DNA from: a virus
IMG/VR virus record: IMGVR_UViG_3300023174_000012
Span: 1-38,822 of that record
Direction: 5' to 3' (one strand)
DNA length: 38,822 bases
A model generated the notes under the pieces. It was given only the letters and a program-made list of their open reading frames with translations, was not told the DNA's origin and ran no database searches. Below are positions 1 through 7,679 of this stretch, one piece after another. A program made the position numbers and the translations under genes. Position 1 is the first letter of the stretch. Every line of letters begins with the position of its first letter.

Positions 1-45
1 TCGGCGGTGCAGGTCTTGTACAGAAGGCGTATGACCGTCTTCTTG
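1..45. repeat. Terminal redundancy of a circular contig (left copy)
   Basis: Bases 1-45 are identical to 38778-38822. The capsid reading frame continues without a break across the join, so the overlap marks a circular or circularly permuted genome of 38,777 bp. A repeat this short is more likely an assembly overlap than a packaged direct terminal repeat. Confidence 0.95.
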
Positions 46-1151
46 AGTTCGCTCTCCGCGCCGAACCACTAATTCGTTCAGTCGCAGACAAGACTCCAGC
101 ACAGCAATCAATCCCAGGTTCAACAGTAGTTCTACAGAAGTACGTTGACCTAAACGCAGTAACAGACACACTTACAGAGACAGTTGACCCAGATGCAGTA
201 GCATTGTCAACACCTAACACAGTTACAATTACTCTTAACGAGTACGGTAACTCTGTTCTTGTAACACGTGCTTTGGAACTATTCTCACTTGCAGACGTTG
301 ACCCAGCAATTGCTAACGTAATTGCGTTCAACCTTGCAGACTCAATCGACCAGGTTGCAATGACTACACTTCGCGGTGGAAGCAATGTAATCTACGGCGG
401 TTCAACCGCTACATCAACAGCAACAATCACTGCTGCTGCTACACTAGACTCAGCAGACATCCGTAAGGCTGTTGCTAAGTTGCGTTCAAACAAGGCTGCA
501 TACCGCAAGGGTTCACTATACTGGACAGGTATCCACCCAGAAGTTTCACACGACCTTCGTGCAGAGACAGGCGCAGCAGGATGGCGCGACCCACACAATT
601 ACTCTTCACCAGACAACATCTGGGCTGGAGAAATTGGACAGTACGAAGGCGCGTTCTTCGTAGAGTCACCACGTTTGTACTCAACTAAGTCAGGTGCAGA
701 CCAGACAGCATTGGCTACAACAACAGCAACAGTTGCAGGAACATCAGCAGGATTTACTATTGGCGTTGCTTCATCATCTGTTATCGCATCTCGCGCCGAA
801 GTTGGCGACAAGATTGCTGCAACAGGTATTGCATCTGGTGCAAAGATTACTGCTATCTCAACAAGTGGTTCAACAACAACCATTACAGTTGACACAGCAA
901 ACACTGCAGCAGTAACAGTTGGAGCGACAGTAACTGTAACTCCAGTAACTCGCGTTTACTCTACAATTGTATGTGGAAAGCAAGCAATGGCTCAGGCTGT
1001 TGCAGAAGAGCCACACACAGTTATCGGACCAGTAGTTGACAAGTTGATGCGCTTCCGCCCAATGGGTTGGTACGGCGTACTTGGCTTTGCTCGCTACCGC
1101 GAAGAAGCACTGTATCGTATCGAAACAGGCTCATCAATCGCTGCTCTCTAG
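1..1151 (+). CDS. Major capsid protein, N4-gp56-like (3' part; starts at 38729)
   Basis: This is the main part of a 399-residue major capsid protein. The frame is open from base 3 and continues from the ATG at 38729 once the circle is closed. The pattern of the N4-gp56 family of HK97-fold capsid proteins is visible: a QKYVDLNAVTDTLTE stretch, the VTITLNEYGNSVLVTR strand region, a central segment around LYWTGIHPEVSHDLR, and a C-terminal part with GWYGVLGFARYREEALYRIE. Residues about 253-333 (bases 708-950) form a Thr/Ala/Gly-rich beta-type insertion that looks like a separate surface domain. The scaffold candidate lies just upstream and a GAAA-loop hairpin just downstream. The family call is from recognition by eye. 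Confidence 0.88.
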   Translation, partial: GGAGLVQKAYDRLLEFALRAEPLIRSVADKTPAQQSIPGSTVVLQKYVDLNAVTDTLTETVDPDAVALSTPNTVTITLNEYGNSVLVTRALELFSLADVDPAIANVIAFNLADSIDQVAMTTLRGGSNVIYGGSTATSTATITAAATLDSADIRKAVAKLRSNKAAYRKGSLYWTGIHPEVSHDLRAETGAAGWRDPHNYSSPDNIWAGEIGQYEGAFFVESPRLYSTKSGADQTALATTTATVAGTSAGFTIGVASSSVIASRAEVGDKIAATGIASGAKITAISTSGSTTTITVDTANTAAVTVGATVTVTPVTRVYSTIVCGKQAMAQAVAEEPHTVIGPVVDKLMRFRPMGWYGVLGFARYREEALYRIETGSSIAAL

Positions 1152-1167
1152 TAGTTAATTGACGGGT

Positions 1168-1189
1168 GGGCAGAGGGAAACCTCTGCTC
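1168..1189 (+). terminator. GAAA-tetraloop hairpin after the capsid gene
   Basis: A nine-pair stem (one G-T pair) with a GAAA loop at 1177-1180 begins 16 bases after the capsid stop codon. No T-run follows, so it is more likely a 3' mRNA stabiliser or a partial terminator that limits expression of the small genes downstream than a full terminator. Confidence 0.55.
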
Positions 1190-1215
1190 ATCAGTAAGTT
1201 CACTAAGGAGGACTA

Positions 1216-1485
1216 ATGGCTACTTGGCTATTCAAAACACCAACAGTACAAGAAGGTCCTATAGGCAATGCACGCCTATTCTACTTTTACAAGATGGATG
1301 TTGGCGTATCGGTCGTCAAAGACGAAGGCGTCTACTATCTTGCACGATACTTGGTAGATTCTGATATTCCAACTTATGAAGAAGTCTATCGTGGTGGAAG
1401 AAACTATGAAGTAAATGATGATACCAAGGCTGCTTTAATCGCAGCAGATATCGGAATAACAGAAGCAAACTTCACAGAAGTGTAG
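1216..1485 (+). CDS. Hypothetical protein, 89 aa, downstream of capsid
   Basis: I do not recognise this small soluble protein. It starts at an ATG behind an AAGGAGGAC ribosome binding site, one of the strongest in the window. It follows the major capsid gene and its hairpin, a place where head-completion or decoration proteins are common, but no motif shows this. It has a mixed, slightly acidic composition, several aromatic residues in the first third (LFYFYK, YYLARYL), no Cys and no membrane segment. The next gene begins seven bases after its stop. A head-associated role is inference from position only. Confidence 0.75.
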   Translation: MATWLFKTPTVQEGPIGNARLFYFYKMDVGVSVVKDEGVYYLARYLVDSDIPTYEEVYRGGRNYEVNDDTKAALIAADIGITEANFTEV

Positions 1486-1491
1486 GGACAA

Positions 1492-1929
1492 ATGGAACAC
1501 GAACATATTAGTAAAGTACTTAAGTGGGGCTATAGATTAGAAGATGGGGATATGATTCCTTATTCTGCTTTGTATGGTTGCACTGAATGCGATGCCACAT
1601 CAGAGGAACCATTTCCAACTACAGATGTGTTTATAGACCACACCAAGTGTGGACCTGAATGTTTTGGCTGTAAGGCTAAAAATCTACAACTTAATGCAGG
1701 AGATGCAAAACGACCTATTTCTGATAAGAAGTGGGTTGGAGAGTTGAATGCCTATAAAGATGCAAGAGCACAAGGCGTCCAACCAGCAGGAACAACACAT
1801 AGACACATCCAGCAGGCGTACGCTGCTAGTGAGGCTCTTAATAAACCTTACGATGCCAACACGATGCCGAAGGCGCAAGACATTAATAAAAAATCGGTTG
1901 AAGTACTCAAAGAAGTAGGAGCAATATAA
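1492..1929 (+). CDS. Cys-rich hypothetical protein, 145 aa, putative zinc-binding
   Basis: The N-terminal half carries C30-x2-C33, H50, C53, C57 and C60, an arrangement that could hold one zinc ion. The C-terminal half is helical and charged. The stop codon TAA overlaps the next ATG by one base (TAATG), a coupling used repeatedly through this block. The position between the capsid gene and the basic-protein genes suggests a virion or assembly role, but no family is recognised. Zinc binding is inferred from spacing alone. Confidence 0.75.
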   Translation: MEHEHISKVLKWGYRLEDGDMIPYSALYGCTECDATSEEPFPTTDVFIDHTKCGPECFGCKAKNLQLNAGDAKRPISDKKWVGELNAYKDARAQGVQPAGTTHRHIQQAYAASEALNKPYDANTMPKAQDINKKSVEVLKEVGAI

Positions 1930-2126
1930 TGCCAATGGTAGAAGGTAAGAAGTTTCCTTATACAGCAGCAGGAATGAAGGCTGCTAAGAAGGCTGCAAAG
2001 AAGCACGAAAAGAAAGAAGGAAAGATGGAACGTATGGTTGAATACGGTCCTGCTAAGCGTGCTGTAAAGAAGACTGCTAAGAAGGCAGTTGCAAAGCGTT
2101 CAATGGTAAGAAAGCGTGGTATGTAA
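1929..2126 (+). CDS. Very basic Lys/Ala-rich small protein, 65 aa
   Basis: First of six consecutive highly basic proteins. It is made largely of KKAAKK-type blocks (residues 13-30 and 43-57), resembling the tails of histone H1-like or HU-tail proteins, with no Cys and no membrane segment. Non-specific nucleic-acid binding, perhaps DNA condensation in the capsid or masking of injected DNA, is inferred from composition and position. It is coupled to the upstream gene by TAATG at 1927-1931, and the next gene starts two bases after its stop. Confidence 0.75.
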   Translation: MPMVEGKKFPYTAAGMKAAKKAAKKHEKKEGKMERMVEYGPAKRAVKKTAKKAVAKRSMVRKRGM

Positions 2127-2128
2127 TT

Positions 2129-2419
2129 ATGGCAGCAGGAAAGCAAAAGTCTAGCGCCCAGTATACTACTACAAAAAAAGAAAAAGCAAAAGCAGATGCA
2201 GTTTCAATGAAAGTTGCTAAAGATTTTGGTTTTAACTCTACAAAGTCAAAGACCCCTGTAAAGGACAAGACTGCAGATGCTGCTCGTCTACGTGCTACAG
2301 AGCGTGCTCAGATGTTGCGTGGAGAGACCGCAGAAGACAAAGCATTCCGTCTAGTAATGGAAAAGGCTAAGTGGGACATCACTAAGGTCCCAGGATACAA
2401 GCAGGGTGGAACACGATGA
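2129..2419 (+). CDS. Basic hypothetical protein, 96 aa
   Basis: A lysine-rich protein, with the charge concentrated in residues 1-50. The remainder is Ala/Arg/Glu helix with ERAQMLRGETAEDKAFRLV near the middle. It overlaps the next gene by four bases (ATGA at 2416-2419), so translation is likely coupled. I do not recognise a family; it belongs to the basic-protein run after the capsid gene and may be a virion or nucleic-acid-binding protein. Confidence 0.72.
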   Translation: MAAGKQKSSAQYTTTKKEKAKADAVSMKVAKDFGFNSTKSKTPVKDKTADAARLRATERAQMLRGETAEDKAFRLVMEKAKWDITKVPGYKQGGTR

Positions 2420-2604
2420 AGAAGAAAGTACACCGCGGATTTAAAGCAGTTCAAAAGGAGATTGCTGCAAAGCAAGGCATTCCTATGGAACGTGCAGGAG
2501 CAATTCTAGCAGCAGGTGCCCGCAAGGCTTCGCCTGCAGCACTAAAGAAGAACCCTCGCCTAAAGAAGATTTCAGGTGTGGTTAAGAAGGCAAAGAAGAA
2601 GTAA
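2416..2604 (+). CDS. Small basic conserved phage protein, 62 aa
   Basis: The central part, KAVQKEIAAKQGIPMERAGAI followed by a KASPAALKKNPRL segment, matches a short conserved protein I have seen in many phage genomes, of unknown function. It ends in a lysine tail. It has four-base overlap with the gene before and a one-base TAATG overlap with the gene after. The predicted form is a small helical nucleic-acid-binding protein; that role is inference. Confidence 0.75.
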   Translation: MKKKVHRGFKAVQKEIAAKQGIPMERAGAILAAGARKASPAALKKNPRLKKISGVVKKAKKK

Positions 2605-2999
2605 TGGCATACACTAAACCAGAGTTACGGGAAAGCATCAAGAACCGAATTATGTCTGGTTCTAAAGGTGGTAACCCTGGTCAATGGTCTGCTCGTAAAG
2701 CGCAATTGTTGGCACAGGCTTACAAGAAGGCTGGCGGTGGCTACTCTGGCGCCAAGACATCTAAGCAAAAGTCTTTATCCAAATGGACTAAAGAAAAATG
2801 GGGAACGAAATCTGGTGGACCTAGTACACAAGGTGCTAAGGCTACTGGAGAAAGATACCTCCCTGAAAAAGCACGCAAGTCTTTGACTGCATCAGAGTAT
2901 GCTGCAACATCAAAGGCAAAGCGTGAAGGAACAAAGCAAGGTAAGCAGTTCGTAAGGCAACCTAAAAAGATAGCAAAAAAGACAGCAAGGTATCGATAA
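2604..2999 (+). CDS. DUF5872-like basic protein, 131 aa
   Basis: The sequence has the hallmarks of the DUF5872 family found in phages and some large DNA viruses: YTKPELRESIKNRIMSGSKGG, PGQWSARKAQLLAQAYKKAGG, a LSKWTKEKWGTKSG block and a C-terminal KQFVRQPKKIAKKTARYR. The function is unknown. The protein is strongly basic with conserved Trp and Tyr, consistent with nucleic-acid contact. It is coupled to both neighbours by TAATG overlaps. The family assignment is from recognition of these blocks, not from a search. Confidence 0.8.
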   Translation: MAYTKPELRESIKNRIMSGSKGGNPGQWSARKAQLLAQAYKKAGGGYSGAKTSKQKSLSKWTKEKWGTKSGGPSTQGAKATGERYLPEKARKSLTASEYAATSKAKREGTKQGKQFVRQPKKIAKKTARYR

Positions 3000-3277
3000 T
3001 GAAAGACTCAAGATTGACTCGGGCTGGTGTCGCAGGCTATAACAAGCCAAAGCGTACACCAAGCCACCCTACTAAGTCACACGTTGTTGTGGCTAAGGTA
3101 GGTAGCCAGGTTAAGACCATACGTTTTGGACAGCAAGGCGTTTCTGGCTCACCTAAAAAAGCAGGAGAATCTGCATCTTATGCAGCACGAAGAAAGTCTT
3201 TCAAAGCAAGACATGCAAGCAATATATCCAAAGGTAAAATGAGTGCCGCATATTGGGCAGACAAGGTGAAATGGTAA
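2999..3277 (+). CDS. Conserved basic phage protein, 92 aa
   Basis: It contains the very conserved strings GYNKPKRTPSHPTKSHVVV, TIRFGQQGVSG and KSFKARHASNISKGKMSAAYW with a WADKVKW end. This pattern recurs in phages and algal viruses, often next to a DUF5872-like gene as here. The function is not established. The high basic charge and compact aromatic C-terminus suggest a nucleic-acid-binding domain. It overlaps the next start by one base (TAATG at 3275-3279). Confidence 0.8.
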   Translation: MKDSRLTRAGVAGYNKPKRTPSHPTKSHVVVAKVGSQVKTIRFGQQGVSGSPKKAGESASYAARRKSFKARHASNISKGKMSAAYWADKVKW

Positions 3278-4113
3278 TGGCAATGAAACCTGTAACAGGA
3301 AAACTTCGCAAAGGCGGAGGAAAAGGTTTATCAGGAGATGCTCTAGTTGGCAAGGTATCACAGTCAACTATCGATGACATCAAGCGTATGGGCATGACAA
3401 AGGCTCTAGCGTTGGCTGGTAAGAATGGTAAGACATCTGGTGGAATGGCACGTGAGTTCCAAGAAGGTGTACGTCGTATGTACGGCGCAAAGCGTTTAGA
3501 AGCAGCAAAGTCTAAGTATGCTCCAGCGAAGTCAACATCAGCAGATGCTGCTCGCTCAAAGGCAATGGGCGCTAAGCCTGCAACTAAGGCTGCTATCAAG
3601 GCTGTATCTACAAAGCCAGCAGCAAAGAACAATACTAAGTCAAATGTAATTAAAGGAACTCTTGGAGCAGCAGCAGCACTTGGCGTGTTAGCAGCATCAA
3701 AGGGTAAGGGAGCAGCAGTTGCTGCAAAATTATCACCAGCAGTTGCATCAGCAGCAAAGTCTGGTATTGGTAAGGCGCTACTAGGAACTGGAAAGAATAC
3801 AATCTCTCCAGCAATGATGGCAAAGTACAAGGCAGCAGCAGGACCAAAGGCTGCAGCAGCAAAGGTTACAGTTGGCCCAAAGGGTTCATTTGGTAAGACA
3901 ACTATGACTCAGGCTAAGTCAGGACTAGGCACGCCTTCTGAGTACGCATCAAAGGCTGGTCAATCAGGAGCACGTGCAACTATCCAGTCACGTATGTCTG
4001 GTCCAGATGCAGCACGTGCAGCAGCAAATAAAGCAATTGCAAAAAAGGCTGCTTCATCTGTCACAAAAAAGAAGGCAGCATCTGCCTCAATGGCATCTAA
4101 CAAGCGCAAGTAA
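3277..4113 (+). CDS. Histone H1-like Ala/Lys-rich protein, 278 aa
   Basis: The protein is dominated by Ala, Lys, Ser and Gly, with repeated AAK/KAA patterns as in histone H1-like proteins. Residues about 10-75 look more globular (VGKVSQSTIDDIKRMG, MAREFQEGVRRMYGAKR); the rest is probably extended and lysine-rich. The ATG at 3277 is preferred over an upstream in-frame TTG at 3253 and ATG at 3271 because it keeps the TAATG coupling of its neighbours. A role in compacting or neutralising genome DNA is inferred from composition. It is the largest of the basic set. Confidence 0.75.
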   Translation: MAMKPVTGKLRKGGGKGLSGDALVGKVSQSTIDDIKRMGMTKALALAGKNGKTSGGMAREFQEGVRRMYGAKRLEAAKSKYAPAKSTSADAARSKAMGAKPATKAAIKAVSTKPAAKNNTKSNVIKGTLGAAAALGVLAASKGKGAAVAAKLSPAVASAAKSGIGKALLGTGKNTISPAMMAKYKAAAGPKAAAAKVTVGPKGSFGKTTMTQAKSGLGTPSEYASKAGQSGARATIQSRMSGPDAARAAANKAIAKKAASSVTKKKAASASMASNKRK

Positions 4114-4133
4114 TTTAAGAAAGAGGTCCAAGC

Positions 4134-4406
4134 ATGGCAAGCATTCCTGGTTTATCAATGTGCGCTGAACTTAATCGTTTAGCAAATGGTGGAGATTATC
4201 CACTAATGACTGCGTTCAAAGAATCGCAGGGTGCTGCCAATGCCTGGGCTGGAACAACAGGTAAGGGACTAATTGCAGCCCTTAACTATAAGGCTGATGC
4301 AAATCGTCAACCTAATAACTTTAAGAATCTCAATGCTATCTGCAATGAATTAGCATCTACTACTGGACTATCTGCTCTTGCAGCGTTAAGGACTATTAAT
4401 GCCTAA
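4134..4406 (+). CDS. Hypothetical virion-associated protein, 90 aa
   Basis: A small neutral helical protein behind an AGAAAGAGG ribosome binding site. It is unlike the basic cluster before it and begins the connector/tail part of the block. The sequence (ELNRLANGGDYPLMTAFKES, ALNYKADANRQPNNFKNLN) is rich in Asn and Ala, with no membrane segment. It overlaps the next gene by eight bases, suggesting coordinated production. No family is recognised; a head-completion or connector role is inferred from position. Confidence 0.7.
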   Translation: MASIPGLSMCAELNRLANGGDYPLMTAFKESQGAANAWAGTTGKGLIAALNYKADANRQPNNFKNLNAICNELASTTGLSALAALRTINA

Positions 4407-5316
4407 TTTGAATGATATGATTGATGAAGTGCTTATCAACCTTGCAGGTTACACATACCAGCAGGATAGAGCAACTTACATTACTGACAATGTAACTGCA
4501 GATGCATCTACTATTGCTAACCCAGTAATCTTACAGTTGGCTTCTACCGATAACATCGGTAAGGGTACAATTGAGATTGATGAGGAACTCATCTGGCTAG
4601 ATTCATTTGACCGTGTATCTAACACAGCAACCGTTCCACCTTGGGGTCGTGGCTACCTAGGTACAACTAAGACTACCCACACTGCTGGCGCAAAGGTTAC
4701 AATCACGCCAACTTTCCCACGCTATGTTATCAAGAAGGCAATCAATGATACCATCTCAGCATTTGGTGCTATCATCTTTGCGGTCAAGACAACAACATTT
4801 ACTTTCAATGCAGCACAGACAACGTATGCATTCAACAACTTAAACATTCACAACATCATGACAATGATGTGGCAAGACATTGGACCTTCACAGGAATGGA
4901 TTCCTATCCGTCACTGGTCATGGGATTCGGTAGCATCTACCACAGCATTTGGTGCTGGAGCACAGACAGTAACAATTGGTGACTATGTACAGCCTGGTCG
5001 CACAATCAAGGTTGTCTATGCAACAGACCCTGAACCATTTACAACAAATACAGAAGACTACTCAACACAAACTGGTCTGCCAAATTCCACACGGGACGTA
5101 GTAATTCTTGGCGCATCATATCGTCTTCTTACATATCTTGACCCTGCACGTGCTGCTCAAGTTAGCCCACAGGCTGACGAGACAGATAGCAAGCGTCCGT
5201 TCGGTGCTAGCGGTACTGCTACCAAGCAGTTGTACGCTTTGTATCAACAGCGCCTTAAGGAAGAGACAGATAGACAGCAAGCCCAATATCCAATTCGTGT
5301 TCACTACAGCCGATAG
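4399..5316 (+). CDS. Putative head-tail connector/neck protein, 305 aa
   Basis: The N-terminus (MPNLNDMIDEVLINLAGYTY) is a helix of the kind seen in phage head-tail adaptors. A beta-rich middle follows with a PPWGRGYLGTTKTTHTAGAK segment, and a C-terminal helical part (SYRLLTYLDPARAAQVSP; LYALYQQRLKEETDRQQ) resembles adaptor C-terminal helices. It sits between the capsid block and the fibre genes, where connector proteins normally lie. The assignment is inference from fold pattern and order, not a confirmed family match. Confidence 0.6.
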   Translation: MPNLNDMIDEVLINLAGYTYQQDRATYITDNVTADASTIANPVILQLASTDNIGKGTIEIDEELIWLDSFDRVSNTATVPPWGRGYLGTTKTTHTAGAKVTITPTFPRYVIKKAINDTISAFGAIIFAVKTTTFTFNAAQTTYAFNNLNIHNIMTMMWQDIGPSQEWIPIRHWSWDSVASTTAFGAGAQTVTIGDYVQPGRTIKVVYATDPEPFTTNTEDYSTQTGLPNSTRDVVILGASYRLLTYLDPARAAQVSPQADETDSKRPFGASGTATKQLYALYQQRLKEETDRQQAQYPIRVHYSR

Positions 5317-5324
5317 GTAACTAA

Positions 5325-7358
5325 ATGACAACAAGAAAATACTCCTCTCGCTCACAGCAAACTACGCTAGCAGCAGGTATTACAGATACAGCAACAAGTT
5401 GTACTGTCGTATCTGGCTCAGCATTACTTGGTGGAGCAACCGTCCCTGCTGGTACAACATTTACTGTTGTCATTGACCCAGATACAGCGCTCGAAGAAAT
5501 TGTAGATGTCACGGTTGTTAGTACTAACGTATTAACAATTACACGTGGTGTTGAGAATGCTGGTACTGGACAGGCTCACTCCGCTGGTGCTGCTGTTCGC
5601 CACATGGCAATTGGTCGTGACTTCCGTGAAGCCAACCTTCACATCGAAGCAACTGGTGGATACAACGATGGTACTGGCGCACACACAATGCATGGTATCG
5701 CAGCGGGTGAAGGCGACGTTGTAGGTACACTTAAGACTCAGACTCTTACTAACAAGACTTTAACATCCCCTACTATTACTAACCCAAGCATTTCTGGTGC
5801 TGGCGTAGATGCAAGCATTGTCTTTGAAGGCGCAACACCAGATGCATTTGAAACTACACTTACAGTAGTTGACCCAACTCAAGATAATACAGTTACACTA
5901 CCTAATACAAGCGGTACTGTAACTATCAATGATGCTACTCAGACTTTAACTAACAAGACATTAACTACAGCAACACTTGGTTCTAATTTAAATGCTGGTG
6001 CTTACAAGATTACAAATCTTGCTACACCTACAGATGCTAGTGATGCAGTACGTAAAGACTTTGCAGATGCTCAGGTTGCTGCTGCTGCTACTTCTGCTAC
6101 ATCAGCGGCGGCTTCTGCCACCGCTGCTGCTACCAGCGCTTCAAGCGCTGCTACTAGTGCTACTTCTGCTGCTGCTTCTGTATCCAGTATATCAGCCTTT
6201 GCAACAACTGCAAGCAACTCGGCTGCTGCTGCAGCAACATCTGCTACTAGTGCCGCAGCCTCGGCTACGGCTGCTGCTACAAGTGCTACTAGTGCCGCTG
6301 CAAGCGCTACTACAGCCTCTAACTCGGCTTCTACGGCTACAACACAGGCTGCTGCTGCTTCAACCTCAGCAACCTCTGCAGCCGCTTCTGCTACAGCAGC
6401 AGCAACATCTGCTACATCTGCTGCTGCTAGTGCAACTACGGCTGCTAACTCAGTTGCTACTATAGCATCGTATGCTACTACAGCATCTAACTCAGCAAGT
6501 GCAGCAGCAACTTCTGCTTCATCTGCCGCTACTTCAGCATCATCGGCTGCAACATCAGCCTCTTCGGCTGCAACTAGCGCAACAGATGCTGCTACAACTT
6601 ATGATAACTTTGATGACCGTTACCTTGGTAGTAAAGCATCTGCTCCTACGGTAGACAACGATGGCAACACACTTCTTGTAGGTGCTATCTATTGGAATTC
6701 AACAGATAATAAAATGTATGTTTGGTCAGGTTCTGTCTGGGTGCAGATTGCTACAACTAGCGTTTATACAGCACCTACTCTTGGCAGTACAACTATAAGT
6801 TCAGGTGCAACAATATCTAATGTTAATGGTCTAACTATTAACTCAACAACTATACCAACGTCTGCTACATTAGCAAAAACAGCAGATAAACTATCAGTGT
6901 TTGCAGCAACTACTTCTGCAGAACTGGCTGGTGTTATATCTGATGAGACTGGTTCTGGTTTACTTGTATTTGCTACATCACCTACTCTTACAACACCAAA
7001 CATTGGTACCGCTACGGGAACATCTTTTAACAGTATTACTGGTTTAAGTTCTACAACTCCTGCAGCAAATGGAACCGCTGCTGTTGGTACTGGAACAACA
7101 ACTGCAAGAGCAGACCACGTTCATCCTACTACGGGATTAGGTTTAACTGCTAGTGGATTAAATCAATTTGCTGCAACAACTTCTGCTCAATTAGCAGGAG
7201 TTATTTCAGATGAAACAGGTTCTGGTGCACTGGTATTTGCTGCTGCACCAACATTAACTGGAACAGTAACCGTATCAGGTGATATTAATTTATCTGCAAC
7301 TAATGCACCAGGAAGTTTAATTGACGAACTAACACTCATAATGATGGGTGCCCTCTAA
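5325..7358 (+). CDS. Tail fibre-like protein with long Ala/Ser/Thr repeat shaft, 677 aa
   Basis: The N-terminal 130 residues look like a beta-rich attachment domain (SGSALLGGATVPAGTTFTVV, EEIVDVTVVS, RDFREANLHIE). Two QTLTNKTLT motifs follow, then residues about 250-423 are an Ala/Ser/Thr shaft of ATSA/AAAS repeats, a pattern of trimeric phage fibres. GAIYWNSTDNKMYVWSGSVW ends the shaft, a segment common in fibre proteins. The C-terminal third holds two copies of an AGVISDETGSG unit. This is probably the fibre that reaches the host surface; the following small and glycine-rich proteins may be its partners. Confidence 0.8.
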   Translation: MTTRKYSSRSQQTTLAAGITDTATSCTVVSGSALLGGATVPAGTTFTVVIDPDTALEEIVDVTVVSTNVLTITRGVENAGTGQAHSAGAAVRHMAIGRDFREANLHIEATGGYNDGTGAHTMHGIAAGEGDVVGTLKTQTLTNKTLTSPTITNPSISGAGVDASIVFEGATPDAFETTLTVVDPTQDNTVTLPNTSGTVTINDATQTLTNKTLTTATLGSNLNAGAYKITNLATPTDASDAVRKDFADAQVAAAATSATSAAASATAAATSASSAATSATSAAASVSSISAFATTASNSAAAAATSATSAAASATAAATSATSAAASATTASNSASTATTQAAAASTSATSAAASATAAATSATSAAASATTAANSVATIASYATTASNSASAAATSASSAATSASSAATSASSAATSATDAATTYDNFDDRYLGSKASAPTVDNDGNTLLVGAIYWNSTDNKMYVWSGSVWVQIATTSVYTAPTLGSTTISSGATISNVNGLTINSTTIPTSATLAKTADKLSVFAATTSAELAGVISDETGSGLLVFATSPTLTTPNIGTATGTSFNSITGLSSTTPAANGTAAVGTGTTTARADHVHPTTGLGLTASGLNQFAATTSAQLAGVISDETGSGALVFAAAPTLTGTVTVSGDINLSATNAPGSLIDELTLIMMGAL

Positions 7359-7376
7359 TATGAAAGGTAGTAACTA

Positions 7377-7679
7377 ATGGCTACAACAACCAAAGCACTT
7401 GCTCGCGGAGCATTTGCAACATCATCGGGAACGCTTTATACAGTGCCTGCTTCTACAACCACAGTAGTAAGTAATATTGGTATTACTAATACCGCTGCAT
7501 CTGCAGGTACATTTACACTGGCTCTTGGTGGCACTTCATTACATACAACTACGGCAATTGCTGCTAATACAACTGTATATATTGACCTTAAACAAGTTCT
7601 TGCAACAACTCAAACAATTACTGGTCTTGCATCAGCAACAACAATTAACTATCATATTAGCGGAGTGGAGATTTCGTAA
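7377..7679 (+). CDS. Small beta-rich tail or fibre-associated protein, 100 aa
   Basis: The protein is almost entirely beta-prone Thr/Ala/Val sequence (GTLYTVPASTTTVVSNIGI, AGTFTLALGG, TTINYHISGVEIS) with no charged helices, typical of a small beta-sandwich carried on fibres or virion surfaces. Its ribosome binding site is AAAGG upstream of the ATG. The stop overlaps the start of the next gene (TAATG). Its place between the fibre and the glycine-rich protein makes a tail-tip role likely; the exact role is unknown. Confidence 0.65.
   Translation: MATTTKALARGAFATSSGTLYTVPASTTTVVSNIGITNTAASAGTFTLALGGTSLHTTTAIAANTTVYIDLKQVLATTQTITGLASATTINYHISGVEIS

Noticed and set aside
3201-3830. 209-residue minus-strand frame opposite the histone-like gene
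   Set aside because: Shadow of the Ala/Lys-rich coding sequence; it opposes a coupled operon and has no ribosome binding site.
5992-6654. Leu/Gln-rich open frames inside the fibre gene
   Set aside because: They are frame-shifted readings of the Ala/Ser/Thr codon repeats of the fibre shaft, with no ribosome binding site.
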